A stretch of DNA of 64,000 bases, from the NCBI GenBank assembly GCA_018380195.1, contig JAGZUC010000007.1, positions 1-64,000 of the forward strand, written 5' to 3'. The notes beneath the pieces were generated by a model that saw only the letters and a program-made list of their open reading frames with translations, made no database searches and had not been told where the DNA came from. The position numbers and the translations under genes were made by a program. The DNA comes from Collinsella sp. (GTDB taxonomy: Bacteria > Actinomycetota > Coriobacteriia > Coriobacteriales > Coriobacteriaceae). Positions 7,668 to 15,052 of this stretch are shown here, in pieces; the first letter of the stretch is position 1, and each line of letters begins with the position of its first letter.

Positions 7668-8909
7668 TTGACCGCCGCAACCACGCCTAAAAGCAAGTCA
7701 ACCGCCGCCGCGCTCTCCCCCGCGCGCACCAAGCTCTGCCTGGCGCTGCTCGTACTGTTGGGATTCTCGCTCGGCTGCTCCGAATTCGTGGTCATCGGCA
7801 TCGAAAGCGACTTGGCGACGGAACTCGGCATATCGCTTGCCACTGCGGGCCAACTTATTAGCGTGTTTGCGCTCGTCTACGCCATCGCGACGCCGGTGCT
7901 TGCGCTCAGCACGGGGCGATTCCGCCGCTACCAGCTGCTCGTGTGTTACAGCATCGTCTTTGTGCTCGGCAACCTGGTCATGGCGTTGGCGCCCAACTTC
8001 CAGGTGCTGTTTATCTCGCGCATTGTCCTGGGCTCCGTCTCGGGCGCACTGCTCGCCGTGGGTGTGACGTACATCCCCGAGCTGCTGTCCCCGCAGCAAA
8101 CTTCGCTTGCCATCTCGGTGGTATATGGTGCGTTTTCCGTGGCAATGGTCTTTGTCACTTCAATCGGCAAGTTTGTGGCCGACACGCTCGACTGGCACGT
8201 AGCCATGTACGGCACGCTTACCTTTGCCGTTCTAATCTGCGGAGCGCTCGTGACGTTTATGCCGCGCGCTGGGCAAACCGACGAGCCTGCCACCTTTCGC
8301 GAGCAGGCGGGTCTGCTGCGCGAGCCGAGCATCATCACCGGCATGCTCATCTTCTTGTTTGGCGTGGGGTCGGTCTATGTGTTCTACGGCTACGTGACGC
8401 CCTATCTGGAGCAGGTGCTGGGCATGGGCACGGTCGAAGCCAGTACCACGCTTATGGCCTACGGCGTGTTCTGCCTGATCTCGAACATCCTGGGCGGATG
8501 GATCGATGCGCGCTTTGGCATGAAGGCGCTGCTTATGACGTTTGTGCTGCAGGCTGCGGCGTTACTCGGGCTGTTTGCTGTGGGCGGCACCATGCCCCTC
8601 GCGCTGGTCTTTGTCTTTAGCTTGGCGCTGCTCATGTACCTGTTCTCGGTGTCGTGCATCACGCACTTTATGGACGTGGCACGCAGCCGCCATCCCAAGT
8701 CGATGGTACTCGCAAGTTCGGTTGAACCCATGGCGTTTAACGTCGGCATCTCGTTTGGCACCGCAGTGGGCGGCGCCGTGGTAAGCAGCGTTGGCATTGC
8801 ATACGTGGGCGCAGTGGGTGCCGCGTTCTCGCTTGTGGCCTGGGCGCTCACGCTGGTGACGATTAAATTGGCTCACTGGGAGCGCAGGCGGGCAAGGGCG
8901 CAGGCGTAG
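7668..8909 (+). CDS. MFS exporter, DHA1 (AraJ/sugar-efflux-like) family
   Basis: The ~413-residue protein has twelve predicted membrane segments. It has the conserved SEFVVIGIESDLATELGIS opening of AraJ/YdhP-type drug or sugar-efflux carriers and ALSTGRFRRYQLL in the first cytoplasmic loop. It should export small molecules by proton antiport. I chose the TTG at 7668 because GGAG lies 8 bases upstream; a GTG at 7659 overlaps that site. It is followed closely by the phosphatase gene in the same direction. Confidence 0.85.
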   Translation: MTAATTPKSKSTAAALSPARTKLCLALLVLLGFSLGCSEFVVIGIESDLATELGISLATAGQLISVFALVYAIATPVLALSTGRFRRYQLLVCYSIVFVLGNLVMALAPNFQVLFISRIVLGSVSGALLAVGVTYIPELLSPQQTSLAISVVYGAFSVAMVFVTSIGKFVADTLDWHVAMYGTLTFAVLICGALVTFMPRAGQTDEPATFREQAGLLREPSIITGMLIFLFGVGSVYVFYGYVTPYLEQVLGMGTVEASTTLMAYGVFCLISNILGGWIDARFGMKALLMTFVLQAAALLGLFAVGGTMPLALVFVFSLALLMYLFSVSCITHFMDVARSRHPKSMVLASSVEPMAFNVGISFGTAVGGAVVSSVGIAYVGAVGAAFSLVAWALTLVTIKLAHWERRRARAQA

Positions 8910-8954
8910 ATGCGATACTCGAGCTCGATGATGGCGATCGAAAGGAAACCGCAT

Positions 8955-9401
8955 ATGCAACGTGTACTGTTTATCTGCCACGGCAACATCTGCCGCTCGA
9001 CGATGGCTGAGTCGGTGTTTACCGAGCTCGTGCGCCGCGCTGGGCGCGAGGCGGAGTTTGTCATCGATTCCGCTGCAACGTCGACCGAGGAGATCGGCAA
9101 TCCGCCGCATCGTGGCACCGTTGCCAAGCTGCGTGAAGTCGGAATTCCTGTCGTTGCCCACCGTGCGCGTCAGGTACGTCGCGCGGAGTATGGCGACTGG
9201 GATCACATTGTCTATATGGATGCTGAGAACGCGCGTGGCCTGCGTCGCATCTTTGGCGACGACCCCGACGGCAAGATTACGCGCTTGCTCGATTGGACCG
9301 AGCGCCCCGGCGACGTGGCCGACCCCTGGTACACCGGCAATTTCGATGCCACCTACCGCGATGTGATCGCCGGCTGCACCGCCATGCTCGAGCAGCTGTA
9401 G
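8955..9401 (+). CDS. Low-molecular-weight protein-tyrosine phosphatase
   Basis: The 148-residue enzyme has the family active-site loop at its N-terminus, CHGNICRS near residue 8, which holds the nucleophilic cysteine and the phosphate-binding arginine. The general-acid aspartate sits in VADPWYTG near residue 123. It dephosphorylates tyrosine in proteins, and in Gram-positive bacteria such enzymes often act on capsule or kinase systems; no such genes are adjacent here. The start at 8955 follows GAAAGGA. The gene is 45 bases after the MFS gene and probably shares its transcript. Confidence 0.93.
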   Translation: MQRVLFICHGNICRSTMAESVFTELVRRAGREAEFVIDSAATSTEEIGNPPHRGTVAKLREVGIPVVAHRARQVRRAEYGDWDHIVYMDAENARGLRRIFGDDPDGKITRLLDWTERPGDVADPWYTGNFDATYRDVIAGCTAMLEQL

Positions 9402-9452
9402 GTTCGTGGGCGCACGAACCGCGCCCTAAACGGGAGAAAATCCACGCTCATG

Positions 9453-9485
9453 AATGCGACCAAGGGGCTGCCCCTTTGTCACATT
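9453..9485. repeat. GTGACAAAGGG palindrome, copy B
   Basis: This is an imperfect copy of the family (left arm AATGCGACCAAGGGG, right arm CCCCTTTGTCACATT). It lies between the convergent phosphatase and ATPase genes, so it may act at their 3' ends. Confidence 0.85.
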
Positions 9486-9496
9486 CGGGACTGACC

Positions 9497-10858
9497 CTAG
9501 ACCGGCTTGACCTCCAGCTTTATCCCCTCGGCACAGGAGTCGCCCAAAACATCCGAAAGGACCCAAGTCGCATATAGCGGCAAATAGAGAACCGCTCCGT
9601 TGCGCTCAACGTTGCCTCTCGAGAAAACAATCCCGAGCCTTACGCCATATTCAGCCGTATCAAGCACATGACCGAGCGCAGCGTGCGCGTGGTAATAGGA
9701 GCCCGATTTAACCTCGATCGGAACAGCCGTCCCATCCGGTCCATCGACCACAAAGTCCACTTCACCGCGCTTTTTTGTCTGATAGTAGTAAAGCTGGCGA
9801 TTTTGGGCAGCCAGCTGCTGGGCCACCACGTTTTCGTAAATGCCGCCCAGGTTGGGCTCCTTGCTATCAAGATACGCCGCCTGGGCGACTCCAACGGGGT
9901 AACGCGCCATCAACATGCCCGTATCCGATTGATATAGCTTGAACTGCGATGGCCGCGCCGTCTTGAGCAGGGGCGATTTTGGCTCGGTTACGATATCGGC
10001 TTTGAGAGCAACGCCGGCATCGACAAGCCATACAAAATCTCGCTGATACTTCTCGTAGTGAGCCTTGGGGTCAATGGAATTGAGCACGAAGCGCTTGTTT
10101 TCGCCCTCGAGCATAATAGGGAGCTGATCGTAGATGCTCTGCACCTGAAGGGCTCGCCCGCTTGCATACTTGGAGATATCCCGCCGGTACTGTTCGTTGA
10201 GCTCTGACTGTAGCTGACGAACAGAGGCAAGGTCGCCCTGCGTGTCAAGGAAACGCTGCACGACCTCCGGCATTCCGCCGACAACGGTATAGGTCCTGAA
10301 GTTTGCCATCATCGCGTCATGAATGTAATCAGGAATGGGCCTCTCGCTGATACACGCGTCACGTATCGTTTGGCGAGCCCCCTCGCTCACCCCGATTGCC
10401 CAGCAAAACTCCTCAAAATCGAGCGGGAACATCCTAAGCTCGTGAACATACCCCACGGGATAGGACCTGACGCCCTTGAACTGAGTCCCGAGCATTGACC
10501 CCGAAAACGCCCAGCGGCACCTCCCGTCCTCAACAAGGAACTTTGCCATCGTCATGATGTCGGGGGCCTCTTGGACCTCATCGATAAACACGAGCGTTTT
10601 GCCTGGCGCAATCGACTTTCCCGAAAGAAGCGTCACCCTGCTGATGAAATCATCGGCATTCCGCGCCTCGAGAAGAGCATCTTTTGCCTGGCGGTTTTCC
10701 ATGAGGTTAAGCTCGATGTAGGTTGCATGGCTGGCTTTGCCAAATGCGCGAATCGAATAGCTTTTGCCGATCTGGCGAGAACCCGTGATGAATAAGGCCT
10801 TTTGCTCGGCAGACTTCAGCCAACGCTCCAGCTCTGCCGCTATTTTCCTGCGCAGCAT
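9497..10858 (-). CDS. AAA ATPase with DUF4143 nuclease-like domain (copy 1)
   Basis: This 453-residue protein has a P-loop ATPase domain (Walker A GSRQIGKS near residue 25, Walker B LVFIDEVQEAPD near 95) and a DUF4143 C-terminal part. That part ends in a PD-(D/E)XK-like motif, EVDFVV followed by IEVKSG. The catalytic D, E and K are all present. Proteins of this family are common in anaerobes and their function is unknown; DNA-related or self-regulatory roles are guesses. The start at 10858 follows TGAGGAGAG. It is monocistronic, and its promoter region carries three phased repeats (see 10878-10961). Two distant paralogues are at 24111 and 55732. Confidence 0.85.
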   Translation of the reverse strand: MLRRKIAAELERWLKSAEQKALFITGSRQIGKSYSIRAFGKASHATYIELNLMENRQAKDALLEARNADDFISRVTLLSGKSIAPGKTLVFIDEVQEAPDIMTMAKFLVEDGRCRWAFSGSMLGTQFKGVRSYPVGYVHELRMFPLDFEEFCWAIGVSEGARQTIRDACISERPIPDYIHDAMMANFRTYTVVGGMPEVVQRFLDTQGDLASVRQLQSELNEQYRRDISKYASGRALQVQSIYDQLPIMLEGENKRFVLNSIDPKAHYEKYQRDFVWLVDAGVALKADIVTEPKSPLLKTARPSQFKLYQSDTGMLMARYPVGVAQAAYLDSKEPNLGGIYENVVAQQLAAQNRQLYYYQTKKRGEVDFVVDGPDGTAVPIEVKSGSYYHAHAALGHVLDTAEYGVRLGIVFSRGNVERNGAVLYLPLYATWVLSDVLGDSCAEGIKLEVKPV

Positions 10859-10877
10859 AGGCTCTCTCCTCAGTGTC

Positions 10878-10961
10878 ATCAAATGAAATGCAAAGTTTTA
10901 TACGCTTGATTATCGATGAAACGCAGAATTTTTAGAACCTAAAATCAAATGAAATGCAGAG
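10878..10961 (-). promoter_or_regulatory. Three phased repeats upstream of ATPase 1
   Basis: Copies related to ATCAAATGAAATGCARAG lie at 10878-10895, 10912-10928 (one base shorter) and 10944-10961. Their shared ATGAAA core begins at 10883, 10916 and 10949, exactly 33 bp apart. They sit between the gene start and about 100 bases upstream, where the promoter must be. A TATAAT on the minus strand at 10970-10975 could be a -10 element. A regulatory role is inferred from position and spacing. Confidence 0.7.
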
Positions 10962-11000
10962 ATTTGAGATTATAAGCAAAAAGAAGGGGCAGCCCCGGCG

Positions 11001-11033
11001 AATGTGACAAAGGGGCTGTCCCTTTGCCACATT
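11001..11033. repeat. GTGACAAAGGG palindrome, copy C
   Basis: AATGTGACAAAGGG pairs with CCCTTTGCCACATT (one mismatch). It lies 8 bases beyond the stop codon of the gene ending at 11042 on the minus strand. Confidence 0.88.
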
Positions 11034-11041
11034 GCGCTCGA

Positions 11042-11371
11042 CTACTCGTCAACGATCTCGGCAAGCCAGACGTTCAGCGTATCGACCTCGGGGCAGCAGA
11101 ACTTTGCCGTACCAGGCTCGTTGCCAGGCACGGTTCCGCCATAGCGCAGGATATCGATATAGGGAAAGCCCACATGGCAGGCCATGGCACACATCTTGCC
11201 GCGGTCGCGGTCAAAGTCGAAGACGTCGCCCGGTTTGTGACCATGGTGGCAGCGGCACACACCCAGCTGGTCCACGCAGCTCACGCGGATGCGCGGACGC
11301 TTGCCCCGCGGCGCGCCGAGCGGCTTGTTCTCGCCCGCTGCCTCGGTACCGCTCTCGTCGGCGCTACTCAT
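11042..11371 (-). CDS. TIGR04076-like small cysteine-rich protein
   Basis: The 109-residue product has the pattern of the TIGR04076 family. It starts with a beta-strand (RIRVSCVDQLGVCRCHHGHK), then GDVFDFDR, a CAMACHVGFPYID segment, an LRYGG turn and a late FCCPEVDTLNVW. Several cysteines and histidines could bind a metal. Function is unknown. The gene starts inside the end of the kinase gene upstream: its ATG at 11371 overlaps the kinase stop codon. That indicates translational coupling, so a link to the kinase is likely. A TTG two codons upstream is also possible. Confidence 0.6.
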   Translation of the reverse strand: MSSADESGTEAAGENKPLGAPRGKRPRIRVSCVDQLGVCRCHHGHKPGDVFDFDRDRGKMCAMACHVGFPYIDILRYGGTVPGNEPGTAKFCCPEVDTLNVWLAEIVDE

Positions 11372-12188
11372 GGTCAATCACATCCAGGCAGGCCTCGATG
11401 GGCAGGCCGGCGGACTTGTCCTCCTGGTCGGCATTGCGCTCGATAAGCTCAGCCACCACACGCATGGCATCGGCCGTTGCGCGCTGCAGGCTCCAACCGG
11501 CCATCACGCGGCCGACGAGCACCGCCGAGAACGTGTCGCCCGTGCCCGGGAAATAGACCGGAATGAGCTCAAAGGGAATCGTAAAGTACTCCCCCGCCAC
11601 ATGGTCGTAACCGATAACCGCGTTCGTGCCATTGACTACGGCGCTCGTAATGACCACAGACTTGGCACCCAGCTCACGCACGGCGTCCACAAGAGCGCGG
11701 GCCTCATCGGGCGTAATCTGCTCGGCGATAGGCCTATCGGCAAGCAGGCACGCCTCGGTATAGTTGGGCACCGCGTAGTCTGCGCACTCCAGTAGATGCC
11801 GCATAAGGCCAATCGTGGACTCGGGCACGCCGGCGTAGAGCTTACCGTTGTCGCCCATGATGGGGTCGACGAACACCTTGGTGCCCTTTTGCGCGCGGCG
11901 GTGACAGAAGTCCGAAATGATACGCGTCTCTTCCTCGGTCACGATAAAGCCGGTCGAGATGGCGTCGAACTCAAAGCCGAGTTCCTCCCAGATGGCGAGA
12001 CTCTGACGCACGTACTCCGTGGTGTCGTGGATGTAGAACTTGGGATAGTTGAGCGTATCGGACACCAGCGCTGTCGGCAGGTTGTGGATGCGGTAGCCCA
12101 TATGCGACAGCACCGGAAGCATGGCGGAAAGCGCGACCTTGCCATAGCCGCACATATCGTTGATCAGCAGCAGCTGAGTGTTCTTCAT
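11364..12188 (-). CDS. Pyridoxal/pyridoxamine kinase (PfkB-like, PdxK/PdxY group)
   Basis: The 274-residue protein belongs to the ribokinase-like vitamin kinases. It has an N-terminal LLINDMCGYGKVALSAMLP segment, the GFIVTEEE and DPIMGDNGKLY metal and phosphate segments, and the C-terminal anion hole PGTGDTFSAVL with the catalytic aspartate. It would phosphorylate pyridoxal or a related B6 vitamer in salvage. The start at 12188 follows AAGGGGG; the frame is open for 80 codons further upstream but that part is not protein-like. It is first in a two-gene unit with the TIGR04076-like gene. Confidence 0.87.
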   Translation of the reverse strand: MKNTQLLLINDMCGYGKVALSAMLPVLSHMGYRIHNLPTALVSDTLNYPKFYIHDTTEYVRQSLAIWEELGFEFDAISTGFIVTEEETRIISDFCHRRAQKGTKVFVDPIMGDNGKLYAGVPESTIGLMRHLLECADYAVPNYTEACLLADRPIAEQITPDEARALVDAVRELGAKSVVITSAVVNGTNAVIGYDHVAGEYFTIPFELIPVYFPGTGDTFSAVLVGRVMAGWSLQRATADAMRVVAELIERNADQEDKSAGLPIEACLDVIDHE

Positions 12189-12368
12189 GAATGTCCCCCT
12201 TGGGTCGGGCGAGGCGCGGCGGCGCCACAGTGCGACTAAGTGTAGCGCAGGGAACGCTGCGGACGAAAGCTTGCACCGTGGAGGACAGTTTGTTGCGGAA
12301 AGGTTTCGGAAACGAGGGGCCCAGCCTGCTTCATTGCGGCTCATTCGCCGCCACTCATTCAGCGCCAT

Positions 12369-12526
12369 TTCAAAACTACACCGGATTACGGGGCTGAACC
12401 TGAATGAGTCAACCACACCCTCTATTTTCAAATCATAGCAAGCCTTCTACCTGCGGTTTTCTTTTTACCAATTTCGGTATGGTCGACAATCCGCAGTTCA
12501 GCCCCGTAATCCGGCATAGTTTTGAA
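12369..12526. repeat. Palindromic element with conserved core, copy 1
   Basis: Outer arms at 12369-12399 and 12496-12526 are reverse complements over 31 bases with two adjacent differences. Between them a core at about 12406-12487 aligns with 57704-57784, sharing the blocks GTCAACCA, GCAAGC, TCTACCTGC, GTTTT, CCAA and ATGGTCGA. The arms of the two copies are unrelated. The element fills most of the gap between the divergent kinase and MarR genes. No protein is encoded. Confidence 0.85.
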
Positions 12527-12529
12527 GTT

Positions 12530-12610
12530 AGTCGTTGGGGACGTTCCTAAATGACTAGTCGAACAAGAACGTCCCCAACAACTAGTCGTTTAAGAACGTC
12601 CCCAACGACT
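12530..12610. repeat. AGTCGTTGGGGACGTTC palindrome
   Basis: AGTCGTTGGGGACGTTC at 12530-12546 returns as its exact complement at 12594-12610, and a partial third copy (GAACGTCCCCAAC) starts at 12567. It directly follows the core-bearing element and precedes the MarR promoter. No T-run is present. Confidence 0.85.
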
Positions 12611-12654
12611 ACCCCGATGTTTTTGCAGCGCCGTAACTAAATAAGTTTGGTACC

Positions 12655-12717
12655 TTGACATTCCTGTCGGCCACTCCTAGATTAGTTAGGCACAAAACAA
12701 TCCCACTACCTAACTAA
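12655..12717 (+). promoter_or_regulatory. Promoter and probable MarR operator of the exporter operon
   Basis: A consensus-like promoter is visible: TTGACA at 12655-12660, a 17-bp spacer and TAGATT at 12678-12683. A dyad, TTAGTTAGG (12682-12690) and CCTAACTAA (12709-12717), begins at the -10 element and covers the probable start site. That is the expected place for repression by the MarR protein encoded immediately downstream. Autoregulation is an inference. Confidence 0.8.
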
Positions 12718-12738
12718 AGAAAGGAGCGATACGAATTC

Positions 12739-13245
12739 ATGTGCGATGAACCCCTTAACCTTCGTCCGCATGAGCCCGGCGGTGACCCGTCGCAACCGGT
12801 AGACATACCCGAAGCGGTCAGCGCTGAAGACAAACTCGCCAAGCGCATTCTGAGCGGCCTGGGCTTTTGCGGCCATTACATGCATTTTCATGGCGGAGGC
12901 GTGTCCGGCAAGGCGCCCATCATCTGCCTGCTGGCCAAGCAGCCCGGCGGCGAGATGTCGCAGCAGGAACTCGGCATGCACTTTGACCTCAAGCCGGGGT
13001 CGCTTTCCGAGATCCTGTCCAAGCTCGAGGTCAACGGTCTCATCGAGCGCAGCCGTAACCCCAAGGATCGACGGCAACTCACCATTCGCCTGACCGAAAC
13101 CGGCCGGGAAAACGCCCGCATCGACCAGGCGGCCCGCATCCGCTTTAGAGAACGGGCCTTTAGTGCCCTCACTCACGACGAGCGCGAGCAGCTCGCCGAA
13201 ATGCTCGAGAAAATCCGTGTAACCTGGGAGGAACTGGATGATTAA
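12739..13245 (+). CDS. MarR-family transcriptional regulator
   Basis: This 168-residue protein carries a winged helix-turn-helix (MSQQELGMHFDLKPGSLSEI, then the wing NPKDRRQLTIRLTETG) of the MarR type. Such proteins repress nearby transport genes and release DNA on binding a small ligand. The ATG at 12739 has AAAGGAG 11 bases upstream. The 3' end overlaps the first exporter gene by 8 bases, so the three genes form one operon. A ~35-residue N-terminal tail lies ahead of the usual first helix. Confidence 0.92.
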   Translation: MCDEPLNLRPHEPGGDPSQPVDIPEAVSAEDKLAKRILSGLGFCGHYMHFHGGGVSGKAPIICLLAKQPGGEMSQQELGMHFDLKPGSLSEILSKLEVNGLIERSRNPKDRRQLTIRLTETGRENARIDQAARIRFRERAFSALTHDEREQLAEMLEKIRVTWEELDD

Positions 13246-15052
13246 AACCCTCATGGGCAGCATCCGCGACTATATAAAAGTCACCGTTGCCACGCCGTTG
13301 CTCGTGCTTGGCGAGGTGCTCTGCGAGATGCTGATTCCATTTATCACCGCCAACCTGATCGACGCCATCAAAGATGGCACCACCGTAGCCGAGATGCTTC
13401 CCACCGCGGGCTTTTTGGTGCTCATCGCGCTGACGTCGCTTGCTTTTGGCGCCGCTGCCGGCGTCACCTGCAGCCATGCGAGTTGCGGCTTCGCTAAGAA
13501 CCTGCGTCACGACCTGTTCTACAAGATCCAGACGTTCAGCTTTGCCAACATCGATGAGTTCTCGAGCTCCTCGCTCGTCACGCGCCTGACCACCGATATC
13601 AACAACGTGCAGCAGGCCTTTATGATGATCATCCGTATCGCCGTGCGCGCGCCGCTGGTATTGATCTTCGCCTTTACCATGGCATTTATCATGGGCGGCA
13701 GCGTCGCCATGGTCTACCTGGTCATCATTCCGCTGCTGGGCTTTGGGCTGTTCTTTATCATCTTTAAGGTGCGTCCCATCTTCTCGCGCGTGTTCCACAA
13801 GTACGACGCCCTTAACGAGTCCGTCGAGGAAAACGTCACCGGCATGCGCGTGGTCAAGAGCTACGTGCGCGAAGACTTTGAGAAGGAGAAGTTCGCGACC
13901 GCCGCACGCGACGTCCAGATGGACTTCACCCGCGCCGAGAAGCTGCTTGCCTTTAACAACCCCATGATGAACATCTGCGTCAACGGCGCGTTTGTCGTCA
14001 TCATCTACCTGGGCTCCAAGCTCATCATCACGAGCCAGGGCACGCTGTTCGACGTGGGCCAGCTCTCCTCGATCTTTACCTATGGCTTCCAAATCCTCAT
14101 GAGCCTGATGCAGCTATCGATGATCTTTGTCATGGTGACCATGGCCGACGAATCGGCGCACCGCATCACCGAGGTGCTGGCCGCCGAGCCCACGATCGCC
14201 GATCCCGCCGAGCCCGTGCTCGAGGTCGCCGATGGCTCCATCGACTTTGACCACGTGAGCTTTATGTATTCCGCGCATGCGAAGCGCCAGGCGCTCGACG
14301 ATATCGACCTGCACATTAAGAGCGGCGAGACCATCGGCATCATCGGCGGCACTGGCTCGGCCAAGTCCACGCTCGTAAACCTCATCGCCCGCCTGTACGA
14401 CGCCACCGAAGGCACCGTGCGCGTGGGCGGCATGGACGTGCGCGACTACGACCTGGACGCACTGCGCCACCAGGTCGCCATGGTGCTGCAGAAAAACGTG
14501 CTGTTTAGCGGCACCATTGCCGAGAACCTGCGCTGGGGCGACCCGAACGCCACCGACGAGGAAGTCCGCGAGGCGGCACATCTGGCCTGCGCCGATGAGT
14601 TTGTCGACGGCTTCCCCAAGGGTTACGACACCTGGATCGAGCAGGGCGGCTCCAATGTTTCCGGCGGTCAGAAGCAGCGCCTGTGCATTGCGCGTGCCCT
14701 GCTGCGTCGCCCCAAGATCTTGATCCTGGACGACTCCACTAGCGCCGTCGACACCAAGACCGACGCCAAGATTCGCGCAGGGTTGGCAAGCTATCTGCCC
14801 AACACGACCAAGCTCATCATCGCCCAGCGCATTAGCTCCGTACAGGATGCAGACCGCATCATCGTCATGGAGGGCGGCCGCATCGCGCAGATCGGCAACC
14901 ATGACGAGCTGCTTAAGACGAGCGAGATCTACCGCGAGACCTTTACCTCGCAAAACAAGATGTCTGCCGAGGGCGAAGGGGCCGTCGAGGCCGACACCGA
15001 GGCATCCGCAACGCAGGCTCAGACCCAGGAAGGAGGCGAGGCACATGAGTAA
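13238..15052 (+). CDS. ABC exporter half-transporter, subunit 1
   Basis: The 604-residue protein has an N-terminal six-helix exporter domain and a C-terminal ATPase domain. The latter has signature NVSGGQKQRLCIARAL, Walker B ILILDDSTSAVD and a late switch region. Walker A reads GGTGSAKST, with alanine where glycine is usual before the lysine. Walker B is followed by DD instead of DE, so its ATP site contributes an aspartate in place of the catalytic glutamate. This is typical of the degenerate half of a heterodimeric exporter. It partners the next gene, which overlaps it by 8 bases. It probably exports a lipid, peptide or drug sensed by the MarR protein. Confidence 0.9.
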   Translation: MIKTLMGSIRDYIKVTVATPLLVLGEVLCEMLIPFITANLIDAIKDGTTVAEMLPTAGFLVLIALTSLAFGAAAGVTCSHASCGFAKNLRHDLFYKIQTFSFANIDEFSSSSLVTRLTTDINNVQQAFMMIIRIAVRAPLVLIFAFTMAFIMGGSVAMVYLVIIPLLGFGLFFIIFKVRPIFSRVFHKYDALNESVEENVTGMRVVKSYVREDFEKEKFATAARDVQMDFTRAEKLLAFNNPMMNICVNGAFVVIIYLGSKLIITSQGTLFDVGQLSSIFTYGFQILMSLMQLSMIFVMVTMADESAHRITEVLAAEPTIADPAEPVLEVADGSIDFDHVSFMYSAHAKRQALDDIDLHIKSGETIGIIGGTGSAKSTLVNLIARLYDATEGTVRVGGMDVRDYDLDALRHQVAMVLQKNVLFSGTIAENLRWGDPNATDEEVREAAHLACADEFVDGFPKGYDTWIEQGGSNVSGGQKQRLCIARALLRRPKILILDDSTSAVDTKTDAKIRAGLASYLPNTTKLIIAQRISSVQDADRIIVMEGGRIAQIGNHDELLKTSEIYRETFTSQNKMSAEGEGAVEADTEASATQAQTQEGGEAHE

